64,000 nucleotides of DNA from Sipunculus nudus (GCA_026874595.1 CM049315.1:17133664-17197663), one strand, 5' to 3'. Shown: positions 12,179-33,707, counted from the stretch's first letter. Program-made: numbers and translations. The notes: generated from the sequence alone by a model not told the origin.

Positions 12179-12677
12179 CTATCCAGATATTGAGGTTTGA
12201 GAGAATGCTACAAACTGTTACACATACATATTAGGCAGTACAAATTTATATTACTTTACAAATACAGACAACTGATATAATCCGTCCATGATCAGCTATA
12301 TGTACATATGTATATGTGTAAATATGATGGTTTTAGAATATATTTTGTTATATGAATGGTGCTTATGCATGCAGATGATGGAACATCACTTGACACTTAT
12401 ATCAATGTAATAATTATAATGATAAACGTATGAAAGTTTTTTTGACCCATTTTATGTTAAAAATATATAAGATCTGTGTTATGCAAGTGACTTTTATGCT
12501 TTCAATGCTGTTGTTATCTACGCTCCTGAGGCAGCGCAAATCTTCCGCTTCTAAAGTAGCAACTGATTTTCACGCTGCCAGCTTTGATGGTTTATGATAT
12601 ATTTACACACCAGATGGCGGTTCGTTTTCCACTAAAAAAAACGTGCATATGAGGTGATAAGCAGCCAACCAGATGCC

Positions 12678-12683
12678 AATAAA
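12678..12683 (+). promoter_or_regulatory. Possible poly(A) signal AATAAA downstream of rotatin
   Basis: This is a clear AATAAA after the rotatin stop codon, beyond the inserted element. Another is at 13604-13609, followed by a T-run. Which one is used, if either, cannot be told from sequence. Confidence 0.25.
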
Positions 12684-15600
12684 TGAACACTCCTGGCTCC
12701 GCCCATAGCTGCGCTTCAAGCGCCGCATGATGAGAGTTTATGGTCAAATTTTAATTGCTTACTCTGTACTCTGGCATCATTGACCGATTTGATTATGACA
12801 TTATGACTGTGTTAGCATAGCCATGTATCTGTTGTCTACAGAACTGAAACCAGCCAGCAAGGTGTGCACGCAGCCTTTGTTGTTACTTTTCGTTTTAATT
12901 ACAACTCACCGGCCGGGCATCCTATGTGCCAAAGGCCCTAAGCAAACCATGTCTGGGGCAATACTCTCTGAGCCTGTGGCCTGTTCAGACGGTTACCGGG
13001 GCGATAAGCTGTCACTCAAAACGAAATGAAAATGATTGGCTCCATGTATTCCTCGCTTGGCTGTGTCTTCCAGCACAAGGTCTCATATGATTGGACAAAA
13101 ATACAGTGCTCCCCTCTGGTGTAGCAATTCAGGATACAGGGTCATAACAAACAGCGCTTATGATATACGGAGCAGGCCTATAGTTAAAGCGCTGTGTAAA
13201 TAGCGTAGTTGTTATCAAGCCTAGTTGATTAGTCAGTTGTTTCTGCTTTTGAAAAGAGAACCATGTGGATATGTTTTTTATTATATATTGAAACGGGACT
13301 GTGTATGCTGTTGATGAAATGTTTTACAAACACACAAGTTCAGTGCACAATTTTTTTGAAGATTTAATCATTTTTCCCTTCATGACACATATGAATCATT
13401 ATTATCATATAGAGGATAAATACATTGGGTGAAAAGAAAACAAACTTTCTTAGTTCAATCAATCTTGAGTCAATACATTCCCACATTGTTTGTAAAGGTT
13501 TTCCTTGTAGAAAGAAATACAATCCTAGGATAACCTTAGGATAGTATCTTGTGTAAAAAATGGACATTTGTGAATTTTATATACCAGTATATACATGACT
13601 GTCAATAAAAGTTTTTTTTTTAAGTTAATTGTTATGTTTAGTTATTTTGCTGTTGCGAAATTTATATTTCTTTATATATAACATTGTGTTTGAGGATCAC
13701 TAAACGTAATGAGTAAGCAGTGTGAACACGAGTAAATTTGTAGTTCAATATGATCATCTTTGAGGGCAGCAACAAACCTGCAAAATGTCCTTGTAGATCA
13801 GTCTGCTCCATCTAGTTGTGCATTCCCACATTTCCCAGTAACCGGTTGATAATAAATAGAACATCCGTGGTCATTGGTTCTTTGTAGAATTTTTCTCTCC
13901 ACGTACAAAAAGGCAAAGTTGTTCTGGATGTTGTCATGATTTATAAGGCGTTTTACAAAATTGAAATTTTTATTATCAGAGCAAACCTTTGTATGAGTTT
14001 TATGTGAACTATGATTAAAAGAATACAACTGTTCACACAAATGTTATTACCCAGTTTTACAAGCCGATTAAGGACCAAGTGACTATTATACAGCAAGCAC
14101 AGGAAGAAAAACATTCTGACAGTTGTTGAATTTTAAAAACTCAGCCCGAACCCATTAACCTTTTTATTACACTATAGCCGTGAGTTGTACGGCCCGCCCC
14201 TGCCTTTCTGTATCATTCCATTTTCCTCAGCAGGCTTGTGGGGACGAAGGGTACGCGTAAGGCCACATATTATGTAGGCTGGCAGGTCATAGAGTAAATT
14301 ACAAGAAGTCAATTCCGTTTAGCCGATGATCTGCATGTGTATGACCAAGGATATGGTGGAAAACATACTATTAAATGTTGAAGCCTTCTTCATCTCCGCC
14401 CGTAATCTTTTAATTAACCCTAAAAGTTGTCGTCCTTTGTAGTAACCGTCATACTCTCCTAACTCTCTTCATGGGCGGATCAAAGGGGTCGGGGTTTGAT
14501 TGGAGATGATCTCTCTCTCTCTCTCTACTCTCTCTCTCTCTCCCCTACACCTGCGCACAAACACGCAAAGCATCAAGGAAGATACTTATGCTTTTTATTA
14601 AACCACGATATCCAATCTGCACTATGTCGAGATAGCAAAGGAAGATCACCTCTTGCTTTTAAATGGCGCGATAACCCGTGAAACACAAATGGACTTGGCA
14701 CATTAATTTTTATAAATTACAATCTAATGTCAGTACTTTACGTCCAGAGATAAATAAATAAAAAAAAGACGCATAAGATTTATGGATCCATGAATGGTAT
14801 ATCTTTTATGCAGAAATACAGACCCGACAGGTGGTGAATTACCCCGTGTAAAGAGAGACAGTTCATAATATAAAACTAACTCACTAAAGATCTTATTAAC
14901 TTATCATTTAAACAATTGTTAAATGTTTTCCATATTTGTTCGACTCTTGGTGTTAGAGTTGGACGGCATAGCAAGACCTCGCACGTTGCGTGTCACTCAT
15001 GCTGAGTTGACAGTAATCTCGGTGACATGTGAATTCCTAAATTAACGCACGTAAATTAGATTATCGTGCCCAGCGATCGAGGCCTATATGCGGTCTATGG
15101 TCATGTTAACTGACTAACATCGATCTTTTATATAGCCTTGTATTATTATATTCGAGAACAAAGTAAAATGGAAATTATATTACCTGTTTTTCTCGTGTAC
15201 CAATAATATCACACTATGCCGGATTAAAAGATATTCGTTTTAATATTATTCAATATTTATTTTTATTATAAATTTTAAAAATTAAATATGATTAAATTAT
15301 TACTTCTTAACAACATTTATTATCTGCAGGTTGTATCTGTCTCTTTTTATGCAAAAATGTTACCCACCTGTTGTTTAAACCGTATCATATATTCCACGGA
15401 TACATTATATACCTGTTATACACACTACATACACCAACATATTATAATTAATATTATGAGGGAGATATATTTGTGCAATTTTACAAGTTGGAAAAAGAAA
15501 TACGAAATTCATGTTAGAACGCAGGTATTGGGTTATTTTGATACTCGTAATTCTCTTTCTCCTGGAAAGCAACGAGAGTATCCAGAGAAGGGAATCACTA

Positions 15601-15892
15601 AATGTGTGATTAACATGATTGTCTTTCACGGCTGCATGCGCCGGGATGCCCCAAGACACCTGAGAAGGAGTAGTACTCCTCCAGGGGGCGCCTCGTCAAC
15701 ACATCAAAGGTGATTGATTGATTGATTAGATCAGAAAGAGAGAAAGAAGAGAGAGAGAGAGAGAGAGATTGACGGTATGGGAGCGTAACTGCGTGTATGC
15801 ATGTATGCAGTATATTTGGTTATGCTGAAGATTTATCAAATAATGTATTGATGCACTTAAAACCCGAGAAGGACCAAAGTATAATTTTACAA

Positions 15893-15895
<3 letters not shown>

Positions 15896-15947
<52 letters not shown>

Positions 15948-15973
15948 TTTATATATATATATATATATATATA
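15896..15973. repeat. (AT)n microsatellite
   Basis: Nearly pure AT dinucleotide run with a few interruptions. It generates false YIYIYI frames on both strands. Confidence 0.95.
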
Positions 15974-16925
15974 ACTATTCATTAAATTTATTGGTTAAGA
16001 TAATTAACGAAGAAATACGTAAAAAAAGTTAAACTCAGTCTTTTCATGAAAATAGGTGTCATGTCTATTAAACTGATCTATTCTATTTTTATACATATCC
16101 AAATGATCTTTATGATCTTCTCTCAGAGTCACGCGAAACCCGTATACTCGAAACTGACGAAGTGTGTAATTGGACTGAATGCCAAGAAACGGGCTCATTG
16201 CGCGAGAGAGGCTTATGTTTATCGGCATATGTTGAAATCAGCAATATGCGTGTATATAGTATTAATATATAATACAATCTCAATCCTTTCCGTCAACTTT
16301 AATAATTACAAGCAAACACTGTTGGAAATACTCAAAAATCCTCAATCCTCTGGTTAAGCCAACTAGCTCAGCGGGGGCACTAACTGGCTGTACGTAATTA
16401 ATCTGCTCATTTGGCGTGATTTTGTTTATTTGCATCTGTAACGTGAAAATATATTATAAAGCTCTCCCTAACTAATGCTATTACTGTAAATTTTGCCACT
16501 CCGGCAGATGTAAATAATATTCAATTAATATTCTATTATGGCTGCCAACGGATTACGCGGCTGACCTTGGGTCACGTGACCAAAAGATCTCGCCTCCCGC
16601 TGACATCTGAGCGATAGACGCTGGAACACGCCTCTAGTGGCTTTACATCTCTCTTAACACCCTGGACACCCCGCAGTCTCTTTATTTTCATCTTGCAAGG
16701 AACTGAAGCCAAGTCTAATCTGGGGTTACGCACGATTTTGTTCTTTGGAGTACAATTCCAAATTAGAAGTCAAACCGCAGACGACGATTGCATTTCGGTG
16801 CGACTACCACGCATTCGTGATTTGCACTTCGCACCAGCAAGACGAATGCGACAACTCTATTGTTTATTAACTAAATTTAAATTTTGAAATTTTAAATTAT
16901 ATTATTTTATGCTCTTCTCCGCACC

Positions 16926-24923
<7,998 letters not shown>

Positions 24924-25133
24924 CGGAAGTGACGTCATTCAGGTGTGCGCCTGGTTACCCGTTGCGCACTTAATTAAATTAATATGCCTATGTAAATACA
25001 TTTATGTAGACAATAACTTTATTGATATGCTGTGCTCAATTTATTTGTACATATTAGGATAGGATGATATATATTTCTTGACTGGTTCGTGCTTGTGTTA
25101 TTTTATGAGTAAGGAAAACTGCATGGTTTTAAA

Positions 25134-25139
25134 AATAAA
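25134..25139 (+). promoter_or_regulatory. Poly(A) signal for the homeobox gene
   Basis: The first AATAAA after the stop codon at 24923, about 210 bases downstream. A plausible 3' UTR length; not proven. Confidence 0.5.
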
Positions 25140-25543
25140 CAGATATACTAAGTCTCACGCATTAAGCGAGAGACTCAATTATGTCTTGTCTCACACTCTC
25201 AAGCCAACGGACATCAGTCTCATCTATTGGACTTTAAGCTATGTATGAAGAAATCTCATCAAAATATGCCTACGTCTGCAGGAGAGCTAATATTAACCAG
25301 CATTTGATAACCGATTTGTGAAATGTTTGCGAGTTGTTTAAGAGAGAAAAAAAATATATAGGCAATTACAATATTTTGCTATTAATCGTGAAGTCACATT
25401 TTGCGCAAACAGTTTAATCAGATTGCATATATTTTCATTTAATTTTCAAAGGTTTTCTGGGTGAGCTAGACCACAAACACCCAAAAGAATTTGATATCTA
25501 TAATCAAAGGTCTTCGGGTTGTGTCAACTTGACATTTCTGAAT

Positions 25544-25594
<51 letters not shown>

Positions 25595-26717
25595 GGGAGG
25601 AATATTAGGAATGTTAGGAGCTTTTTATCACATGTTAATCAAGGTGTCGAAAGTTGCAGATGCACTCTTGTTTATATTCATGTACTTGTTCAAATATCAG
25701 AAAGACTTGATGAAAAGGCAAAACAAATGTACGATTATTTAATAAAATATATTTGTAGTATTCCATTGTTTTCCAATTTGTGTTCGAATGTGCTCTCTTT
25801 GATATGAATCCATTCCATTTCTCTAGACTAGCGGCACCTGTCGCTGTTGAACAAAAACTCACAATAGAGCATGCACAATGTGAACAGAATTTGGCCTTAA
25901 AAGCTCACGATAAATGTCACTTACAGGCTTGATATATCATTTCAATTGGGAAATTGCAAGTTTAACTGATATGAGGTTCCAATTTGTCTCTGATTAAAGT
26001 GTCGATTTCCTTGAAATCTCCTGTCATTATTCATCTAGGAAACCTTAACTCTTTTATGAGATTAGTAGTGCTACCTACATTTATATTTTTACACGGATGA
26101 CAACTGATGATAAAGTTGATAATGAATACAACTAGTTGTGAGATCTATATCATGGGCAACATTGAGAGTCTGGAAAAAAATAGACCAAGCATTTTTTAAA
26201 ATGTGAATATCAAATGTGATATCTCAACATAAATAGTAATCTTGAGTAAATTTTCCTTTGGGGAGCAAGGGGTTGGGCAAAGAGGGTATAGTTTTGCCCC
26301 CCCCCCCTATTTTACCAGTCATAAATTTTAATTGTGTAAAATGAGCTGAAATATTTATTGACATTTCTATGAACATTTTGTATGGGCCATTGGCTTCAAT
26401 GGTATAAGGAAATATGCCCATGTACAAAAAAAATGTTTTAAATTTACAACACGGTGGGAGGGGGCTGACCTCCCCACCTTTTTTTGCCATTGGTTTTCCC
26501 TGCATGATTAGTACCCCTAATTTTCCTGTAGGGATTCTTTGCCAGCATAAATCTTTATCCCCGCATATCTTCAAACCCTCCGTCCCCTACCATCTGCCCC
26601 CCCCCCCACGCTCCACAAAAATTTAACCCCCCCCCCCCGAAATGAAAATCATATTCCCACCCCTATGATAACTAATGCATGGGCTGCCTTGAAATTTGTC
26701 ATGCATTTCACAACTGC

Positions 26718-26753
<36 letters not shown>

Positions 26754-28144
26754 TATATATATATGTATATATTTAGCTCAGCTGGCCTATGGTCATGTTG
26801 GGCTATTGTGATGGGTCTATGTCCGTCGTCCTTTTATCCGGCCGGCTGTCTATCTTAGCAGGACCTGGAACATAAGCATTGCAGCTAGAAAGTGTTTGCT
26901 TGACATTTAGACAGGTCGTGGTGAAATTTTTAGGAATTAAGGTAACAGATCTATGAGCAATTTGGAAATCAGTCTGGAAGTCAGATTCAGTTTTACGAGT
27001 GGGACCTCCACTTAAAAGTATAAATGGAGGAGTCCATTATTTTGGGCTTGCTGAGCTGTAACGATCGTTTCTCTGTCGTACTTATGTTCAACCGTCCGGC
27101 CGGCCATTTTACTGGCCAATGTGCCTTCCGTCCGTCTGTACCTTTGCCTAAATTTAGGATCTTTACAGTTTCATCACATCATTACTGGTTTTTCATTTTG
27201 GCTAGCTTGATTGGTATTTTGAGAATGAAAAATTCAACTTGTGTCACAATATTCGGTCAGCATTCACACACACACGTATACCCTAAATTATCAAGAAACG
27301 TGCTTTACTAGAAAAAATATTCCTATACTCCTTTTTGTAAATGTGAATAACAGTTGTAAATATTAGGCCATATATAATGTAATGCCAGTCAGCGGAGGAT
27401 CATGACTCCTTGATCACTTGAACAGGTATGCATTGCTATGGTTGAAATGTGACTAACAGTTGTGATTGTTTAGCCATAAGGTGATGCTGGTTTACTGAGC
27501 TTCATGACCCATGGGTCACTTGTATAATTTTGCGTGACTGAGTTCATTGATCATGAAATCACATAAGCTGACGCTACATACTTCTGTGCCTCCCCGCACC
27601 TGGACTTTACACTTGGTCACTGACCGCCCACCTCACGTGACTATTGTGACAAATATCTTACAACCTTGGGGAATAAGGAAGCCGCTGTCATTAGTGCTAA
27701 TATATGATCGTCAACAAGTTTTTCTTAGTATCTGGGTAAGTGGGATAAACATGTAAGTTTCCTTACACACTCGTTCAGTTCAGACTGACTGGTGTAGCTC
27801 TAGTTTTTTTTGTAAGTAGAATCTACATGTATATAGTACCAGAACAAGACTGGTCTCAAGAAAGATATAACCGGCCTGACATGCTTATTGATTTCACATT
27901 ATGTTTTCACTTTGGGTGATGAGAGTGATGCACTGAGAATCTTTCAGGGCTAGGGCATTTAATGATTTGTTATATGTATGCAAAGTTATAATAATATAAA
28001 GCTGATTTATATTACACATACACATACACATACACATACACGCCTCGATATGTCGAGTATTATGTTGATGCCGAGCTGTGATAAACATGTTGTAGATACA
28101 AATGAATTCTTTCGATCAATATCAACACATATACCTTCACATCG

Positions 28145-28204
<60 letters not shown>

Positions 28205-28352
28205 GAAAATAAATAAAAAAATTTCCATCTTGCGTGGTGCAGCAATATTGCAATTACAATCATTTCCTTTGTCGTTGCAACAAACTAACATTCAAGCTGT
28301 TTTCAGTTACATTCTCTCATTATCTCATATCTCTCATTTCCTTTTTTTTCAG
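25140..28352. other. Intergenic: homeobox gene to dehydratase gene
   Basis: No coding gene is supported. It contains an (AT)n run at 25547-25590, C-runs near 26300, 26598 and 26627 inside a probable transposon remnant (CCCCCCCC with ACGCTCCAC), an (AT)n run at 26723-26769, a repeat element at 26773-27522 and an (AT)n run at 28149-28199. A 5' non-coding exon of the dehydratase gene probably lies here but I cannot place it. Confidence 0.55.
26773..27522 (+). mobile_element. AGCTCAGCTG-family repeat, nearly complete short copy
   Basis: It starts TTTAGCTCAGCTGGCCTATG, then GGGCTATTGTGATGGGTCTA and TCCGTCGTCC, and ends GAGCTTCATGACCCATGGGT followed by CACTTG. It has the same head and tail as 6414-7560 and, inverted, 53216-54264. 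It directly abuts an (AT)n microsatellite, as does the copy ending at 51240. No ORF. Confidence 0.6.
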
Positions 28353-28355
28353 CTT

Positions 28356-28385
28356 ATGAAATGGCAAAAAATGTTCCAAGGATAA
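28356..28385 (+). promoter_or_regulatory. Overlapping upstream ATG before the dehydratase start
   Basis: An ATG at 28356, out of frame and five bases before the main ATG, gives a nine-codon frame that ends TAA at 28383-28385. Its context is weak (C at -3), while the main ATG has GAAATGG, so leaky scanning would favour the enzyme. Confidence 0.4.
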
Positions 28386-29641
28386 AGGCAGTTCGTGCCT
28401 ACATCACTGAATCAAGCGGTGGTGATCAGGGAGCCGACTGTCATGACGTCATTGATAAACACTGGATTAACGGTTACCCCACCCCGGTGGCCAATCCCAT
28501 GTCCAGTTACCCCCAGTACGCTAAGACCAGGAAATCATGGGGTATCAACGCTTTGGGCTCTCTAGTGGTGGAGGTAGAAGCCGAGGATGGCACCACTGGG
28601 GTCGGTGTAACAATTGGTGGAGAACCAGCATGTTACATTGTGGAGAAGCATCTGAGCCGTTTCGTGGAAGGTCAAGACCCACGTGACGTTGAGCTGATGT
28701 GGGATCAGATGTTTAGATCCACCTTGAACTACGGGCGGAAAGGTCTTCCGTTACAGGCGATCAGTGCGGTAGACATTGCATTGTGGGATTTATTGGGAAA
28801 ATTAAGGAATGAGCCCGTCTATGCCTTATTAGGAGGGAAAACGAAACAGCGACTACCGGTGTATTCTACTACAGCACGGCCAGATTTGGCGAAAGATTTT
28901 GGATTTGTTGCAGCGAAGATTCCCTGTCCGTATGGACCCGCAGACGGAGATGACGGATTGCGAAAGAATGTAGAATTCTTTCGATCATGGCGGGAAAAAG
29001 TAGGACCCGACTTCCCACTCATGTTAGACTGCTACATGGCTCACACGGTCTCCTACTCGATCAAACTGGCACAATCCCTGGAACCTCACGGTCTCAAGTG
29101 GATGGAAGAATTTTTACCGCCTGATGATTATGACGGATATAACCGTGTCAGGAACTCGCTGAACAGCAGCAAAGTCATGTTGACCACGGGCGAGCACGAG
29201 TACACTCGTTACGGCTTCCGTCAGCTGATAGAAAGCCGCTGTGTTGATATCTTACAGCCGGATATCACGTGGTTGGGCGGTATTACGGAGGCCCGGAGGG
29301 TGGTTGCCATGGCATCTGCGTACGATATTCTCGTGATACCACACGGCTCCAGCGTTTATTCATACCACCTTCAGTACGCATTCCGCAACTGCCCTCTGGC
29401 GGAGTATATTAACCTCAGCACCAACGCAGACGAGATAGTTCCGTACTTTGGCGGGATTTTCCCAGACGAACCCCTGCCCAAGGATGGGTTTATCGATTTA
29501 CCTGATAGGCCCGGATTTGGGGTTACTCTTTGCAAGGATAATCTTAGGAGACCTTACAACAGATCAGTGGAGGAATCCGCAGCACAGTTTGCCCGAAATG
29601 CTCAACAAGAAATGCCAAAAGTGGCATCAATGCCGTTCTAA
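28361..29641 (+). CDS. L-rhamnonate dehydratase-like enolase-superfamily enzyme, intronless
   Basis: 426 aa, about the length of bacterial RhmD (about 400), which dehydrates L-rhamnonate to the 2-keto-3-deoxy sugar acid; substrate here is inferred from family. The enolase N-terminal lid is about residues 8-155 and the barrel 165-395. Mg ligands visible by family pattern are D223 (LMLDCYM), E249 (KWMEEFLPP) and E278 (TTGEHE); D301 (LQPDITW) and H328 (VIPHGSSVYS) fit the catalytic dyad. H28 and H34 near the N-terminus match RhmD substrate residues. The whole CDS is one exon, GC-richer than its surroundings. A strong acceptor (C-run, T8, CAG) at 28341-28352 implies a 5' UTR exon upstream, or an N-terminal extension since the frame stays open to the acceptor. 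The bacterial-type sequence in an animal contig suggests old horizontal transfer. Confidence 0.9.
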   Translation: MAKNVPRIKAVRAYITESSGGDQGADCHDVIDKHWINGYPTPVANPMSSYPQYAKTRKSWGINALGSLVVEVEAEDGTTGVGVTIGGEPACYIVEKHLSRFVEGQDPRDVELMWDQMFRSTLNYGRKGLPLQAISAVDIALWDLLGKLRNEPVYALLGGKTKQRLPVYSTTARPDLAKDFGFVAAKIPCPYGPADGDDGLRKNVEFFRSWREKVGPDFPLMLDCYMAHTVSYSIKLAQSLEPHGLKWMEEFLPPDDYDGYNRVRNSLNSSKVMLTTGEHEYTRYGFRQLIESRCVDILQPDITWLGGITEARRVVAMASAYDILVIPHGSSVYSYHLQYAFRNCPLAEYINLSTNADEIVPYFGGIFPDEPLPKDGFIDLPDRPGFGVTLCKDNLRRPYNRSVEESAAQFARNAQQEMPKVASMPF

Positions 29642-29872
29642 ATAATAAGAAAGTAAAGAATGAAAACTTCATTACTTTATTTTATATCAAATCAGGGTTC
29701 TTACGGCTTAAAAATCATCAATGCTTTTCCTGCGCTTCCTTTCCACAAATCAGTATATCGAAGGCGCGCTTACCAGTTTCGATTTTCTACATTTCCTTCC
29801 GATGTTATGGCAAATCATAGCCTGAGGAACACTGACACGGATCCCTCCACGAATCATCACGAATGGGCCGCA

Positions 29873-29878
29873 AATAAA
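29873..29878 (+). promoter_or_regulatory. Poly(A) signal for the dehydratase gene
   Basis: AATAAA 232 bases after the stop codon; the first such hexamer downstream. Confidence 0.5.
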
Positions 29879-29879
29879 C

Positions 29880-31256
29880 TTCACTGATTATCCGTCACTG
29901 ATGATTTAGTGATAGGTACGTTTACCCGTGAAACACTTTGAAACGTTCGGCGTATGAAATCCTACCAAAGCCCTGTCTACGTCCTCACAGACCGTGGGAA
30001 AACGTCACATATAGCACGTTAGAATTAAATAAAAAAAAAAAAATTAAATGATAATCACACGTCACACATTACCAGAACAATAGGGGGAGTAGTACGTGGA
30101 TAGTGTACAAGGGCACCTGTATTACTGGAATATTCCTGTGCAATGTTCAGAATTAGTTACAAAACCTACCACCAGATGGGGCAACAAACAAGTAGCTGGA
30201 ACTTTGACGTCTCAAATTTTTTCACCACTCGTTACTTCTGCTTTTGAAATAAACCACAAATGAATCCATAAGACAACACTTTGGTTTGCCAGACGGACGA
30301 ATGAATATATTATATTGAATAATATATCCTTTTGGAAAACAAGATGAAACGTATCACCATGGCACGTTAGCATAACCTAAGTGTTAGGCCTATATTGGTA
30401 TTTAAACTAACGTGTATAGTTCGTATAACAAAACCGATAAGTCACATAACATACTCTGTTCTTATAAATGATGTTTGTTCGTTCTCTAGCAAATAGTTAT
30501 AACCTTTATTATGAAAGACGTGAACAGTAGGTCTACACGTTGTAAACAGGAGAGCTTAGATTTATGTGCACTGACAAAGATTAAGAGGTCATAGTGTATA
30601 TATCAAAGCTGAAGAGATTTTTTTAGACGTCAGATGTAAAAGCATTGTGCGACTGCATGAACTAGAAAGCATAAATCTTCGTTGGTCGAGACATACGGGG
30701 CGACCTTTCAGACGATACACCTTGTTTTACTGTGATGAACCTGCCATGCGAAAAAAGCATGGAGCCTCTCCGACTAGCACTTAGTTGATCTGTTTACGCT
30801 TGCTGGTTTTGGAATGTCAACCTACCATTACTTATACCTATCTTATGGTGTGCGTGTGTAAGAACGTGGGACACTGATTTAGCGCACAACGTAATTATTA
30901 AATACTTTTTTTTATTATTTGTCAAACCTTTATTATCATCTTAATTTGTTAATAAGATGCCTAGACACGTAGGTTTAACAAGAACTTATTACAACTAATA
31001 AAAAAAGCTATTTACATAGACAGAGTGAAATTGCAGAGTTGTACCTTGGAGCGCATACATTTAATGATTCATAGTTCATAGTTCTATCAACCCAGCAGGT
31101 CTGGGTTTTAATGCACATTCATATGCATGTGATGATTGGCCACTGATTTTTTTCTTACTTTGATTTATAATTAACTTTCTCTACATCCACACCAATTTAA
31201 GTTATATCTCATCCATCTCCATTCAGCTGGTGACCCTTTACGTATGCCCAATCATA

Positions 31257-31337
<81 letters not shown>

Positions 31338-32171
31338 GGGGGGGGGGGGTTAAGGATACAATAACCAATATAAGGGCACATATATATTTTAATATGGATA
31401 ATACCCTGATTGCTCACTGTTCTATTAAATCCTTCCCTGTAACCTGAAATCGGGCACCTGTGTATGTGATGGTGACCCGTGGTGATCCCTGTCTTTCTAT
31501 ATACACAAACGTCTCAATTATGCACGCACCATGGACCGCACATGAAGCATGTTCAATGAATTGCACCTGAAGCTATGATACAGGAGTCTCCATGTGTAAA
31601 TGATCCATAATATTTACACCAACTGTATAGGTCCCGTAATCAGTGCTTCCGAAAACATACAATTGGGTATTATATGAAGGGACTGGACCTTTTGATTTCC
31701 TTTCCGTCTGTTTATTGACTCAAATTTATCTTTTTTTTCCCAAAAGGGTCAAATTGTCCGGAGGGTACAAATAGTGCGTGTTTATTCAAATTCTCTGTTA
31801 ATTTTAAACAGGAATCTCTTGATTGATTGAACCTTAAACCTGTTGTATTCTGCAAGGTTTTCAGTGAACACACTTTATGGAGTCCAAGATGAATACATGT
31901 ATATTCTTATGACATGGGGCTAAATGGTTTGCCAACGTTGTTTATACTACACTAGTTATATATATGACAATATATTGCAACTTAAACATTCCCCTTTAGC
32001 ATAAAATGAGACTTATAGGAACTGCCCATAAAGCAAGTGAAGACAAAGGGACAAGAGTCATATGAGAGAGAGAGAGTTTTATTTTCAGATGAAACCATAA
32101 CTGGCTGATCTTGAGTATGTATAAATAATATGCATATTTATAAATATGGATATTAAGAAGGGATTATGCAT

Positions 32172-32212
<41 letters not shown>

Positions 32213-33700
32213 ATAATCTTGATATCAATGGTGGAGGAAATTAATTTATTTACTCTTAGGAAAACAAGTGGATTTTCATTCTGTGACGGGAACAGATTTT
32301 TAAATTTTAGAACTGCTCAATTCCAGAATTACTACTGCATATATTTTTCATTAACAACTGCACAAATAAGGGTCAACTGTAGGTGAAAATATTCCCTAGA
32401 AGTGTGTTTCTCTATGTGTGTAGTCGCAATAGGCACATAATATCATTTTACTAAAGTGGATGCGTCACGTATGACCGGTATACAGGCTTGGTTATGAATG
32501 TTCCTTTTTGAATACAAGAATGAGGTAAGCGATTCCGGCCGATTAACCACACACAAGTTTTTATCGGTTTATACAAATCATTCCTTTTATGATGAGTGGA
32601 ACGACCGTAAAGGGATCCGCTCATCCATGAGAAAAAGGGGTATCTGTTTTGTTGACATTGCACTCGCGAGACCTTGTGCCATTCAACGTGTTTCATACGT
32701 TTTGTATTGGAAAAAAGCAGCTCCGTATCCGAGCCGGAGCTGGAATATAGAATATCTCCGTGTGGTCGTATATATTCATGTAACATTCTTGGTTCATCAT
32801 GTCTTACGTCACTTCATATCTAAACACCATTTCCTGACGGTAATTACCAGACTTTTAAGTCTTTTTAACAAAAGATCTCTAAATCGGAAAAAGGATTTCC
32901 GGTGACTTTTAATCTTAGTACATGTATAATGCAATTCGAAACATATTAATAAATCGAAGACACTCCAAGTTATTTATCGATTCCTGTTTAACAATTGCCC
33001 AAGTAGCTTAGATTGATAAGAAGACTAAATAGCTTGACTGCATGGGAGAATGCAAATTATCAACAAATATTTTTTGAGGAAATCATAAACAGAGGCTGGA
33101 AAACCGGATCATTGTGAATATTTTGTAATGACATGTGGTCTGCTGCGATAACATTGAATCGGACTTAAACCCAGCAGCTGGCCTAAATACCATTGTTACA
33201 ATTGTGACGTCATAATAGTTACCATAGTAAAATACATATGGCCCTGGGCGCAAGTGACCAACATGACTAAAGTCACCATGTTGCAACACACCCATGATCT
33301 GGATAGAAAGGGATACTAAAGCCAGCTTTAGCTAAATTCATTTAAACGAGATCATTCTGAGACATATACCTACCAGGATCATGATTTTTTCTGACAGACA
33401 TTCCCCTATCAAATTGCTTATAACCGCCTGACAGGTATTGTTCTGTATGTAGATGGACAGATCGAAACGACCATGCATGCAGGGAGAGATTAAGTTAATT
33501 TCTGTTATAAATTAAAAGAATTGTTCCATGCCCTTTAGTCAGTATTCCATCAGATAAGATGAAGATATATGATCCCTGATTTCCAGTTTTGCGAGAGTAC
33601 ATTATTCTTTATCGGTTCAAACATATTTTTGTTTTGCATGGTGGAAAACGTTCCTCACCAATGACATGATTTCATCTGTCAGTTAAAAAGGCGCTGGCCT
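29880..33700. other. Intergenic: simple repeats, no gene supported
   Basis: It holds a long (GA)n run at 31261-31334 followed by a G-run, an (AT)n run at 32178-32209, and otherwise AT-rich sequence. Overlapping frames at 32451-32905 on both strands have no recognisable domain or splice pattern. Upstream exons of the gene ending at 33946 should be here or further left, but I could not identify them. Confidence 0.5.
31261..31350. repeat. (GA)n microsatellite with adjoining poly-G run
   Basis: About 37 GA units, then GAAGG and a run of about 14 G. A non-B-DNA-prone purine tract. Confidence 0.95.
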
Positions 33701-33707
33701 ACTTAAG

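Larger units (their letters stand above)
12184..16925. other. Intergenic: rotatin to homeobox gene
   Basis: No gene is supported here. Contents: a (CT)n tract at about 14506-14542, a (GA)n tract at about 15736-15769, an (AT)n tract at 15896-15973, and a moderately GC-richer stretch (about 16540-16850) just before the homeobox start codon that may hold its promoter and 5' UTR. Short ORFs (e.g. 12823-13029, 15288-15713) lack domain or splice evidence. Confidence 0.6.

Noticed and set aside
12823-13029. 68-codon frame with a hydrophobic N-terminal stretch
   Set aside because: The hydrophobic part is preceded by charged residues and the remainder has no recognisable pattern; likely chance.
15726-15985. 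Frames of repeated Tyr-Ile
   Set aside because: Translation of an (AT)n microsatellite; the same holds for those at 25529, 27978, 34320, 52864, 55496 and 63117.
32451-32905. Overlapping 111- and 135-codon frames on opposite strands
   Set aside because: Neither has a domain, start context or splice pattern that supports coding; opposite-strand overlap suggests composition effects.
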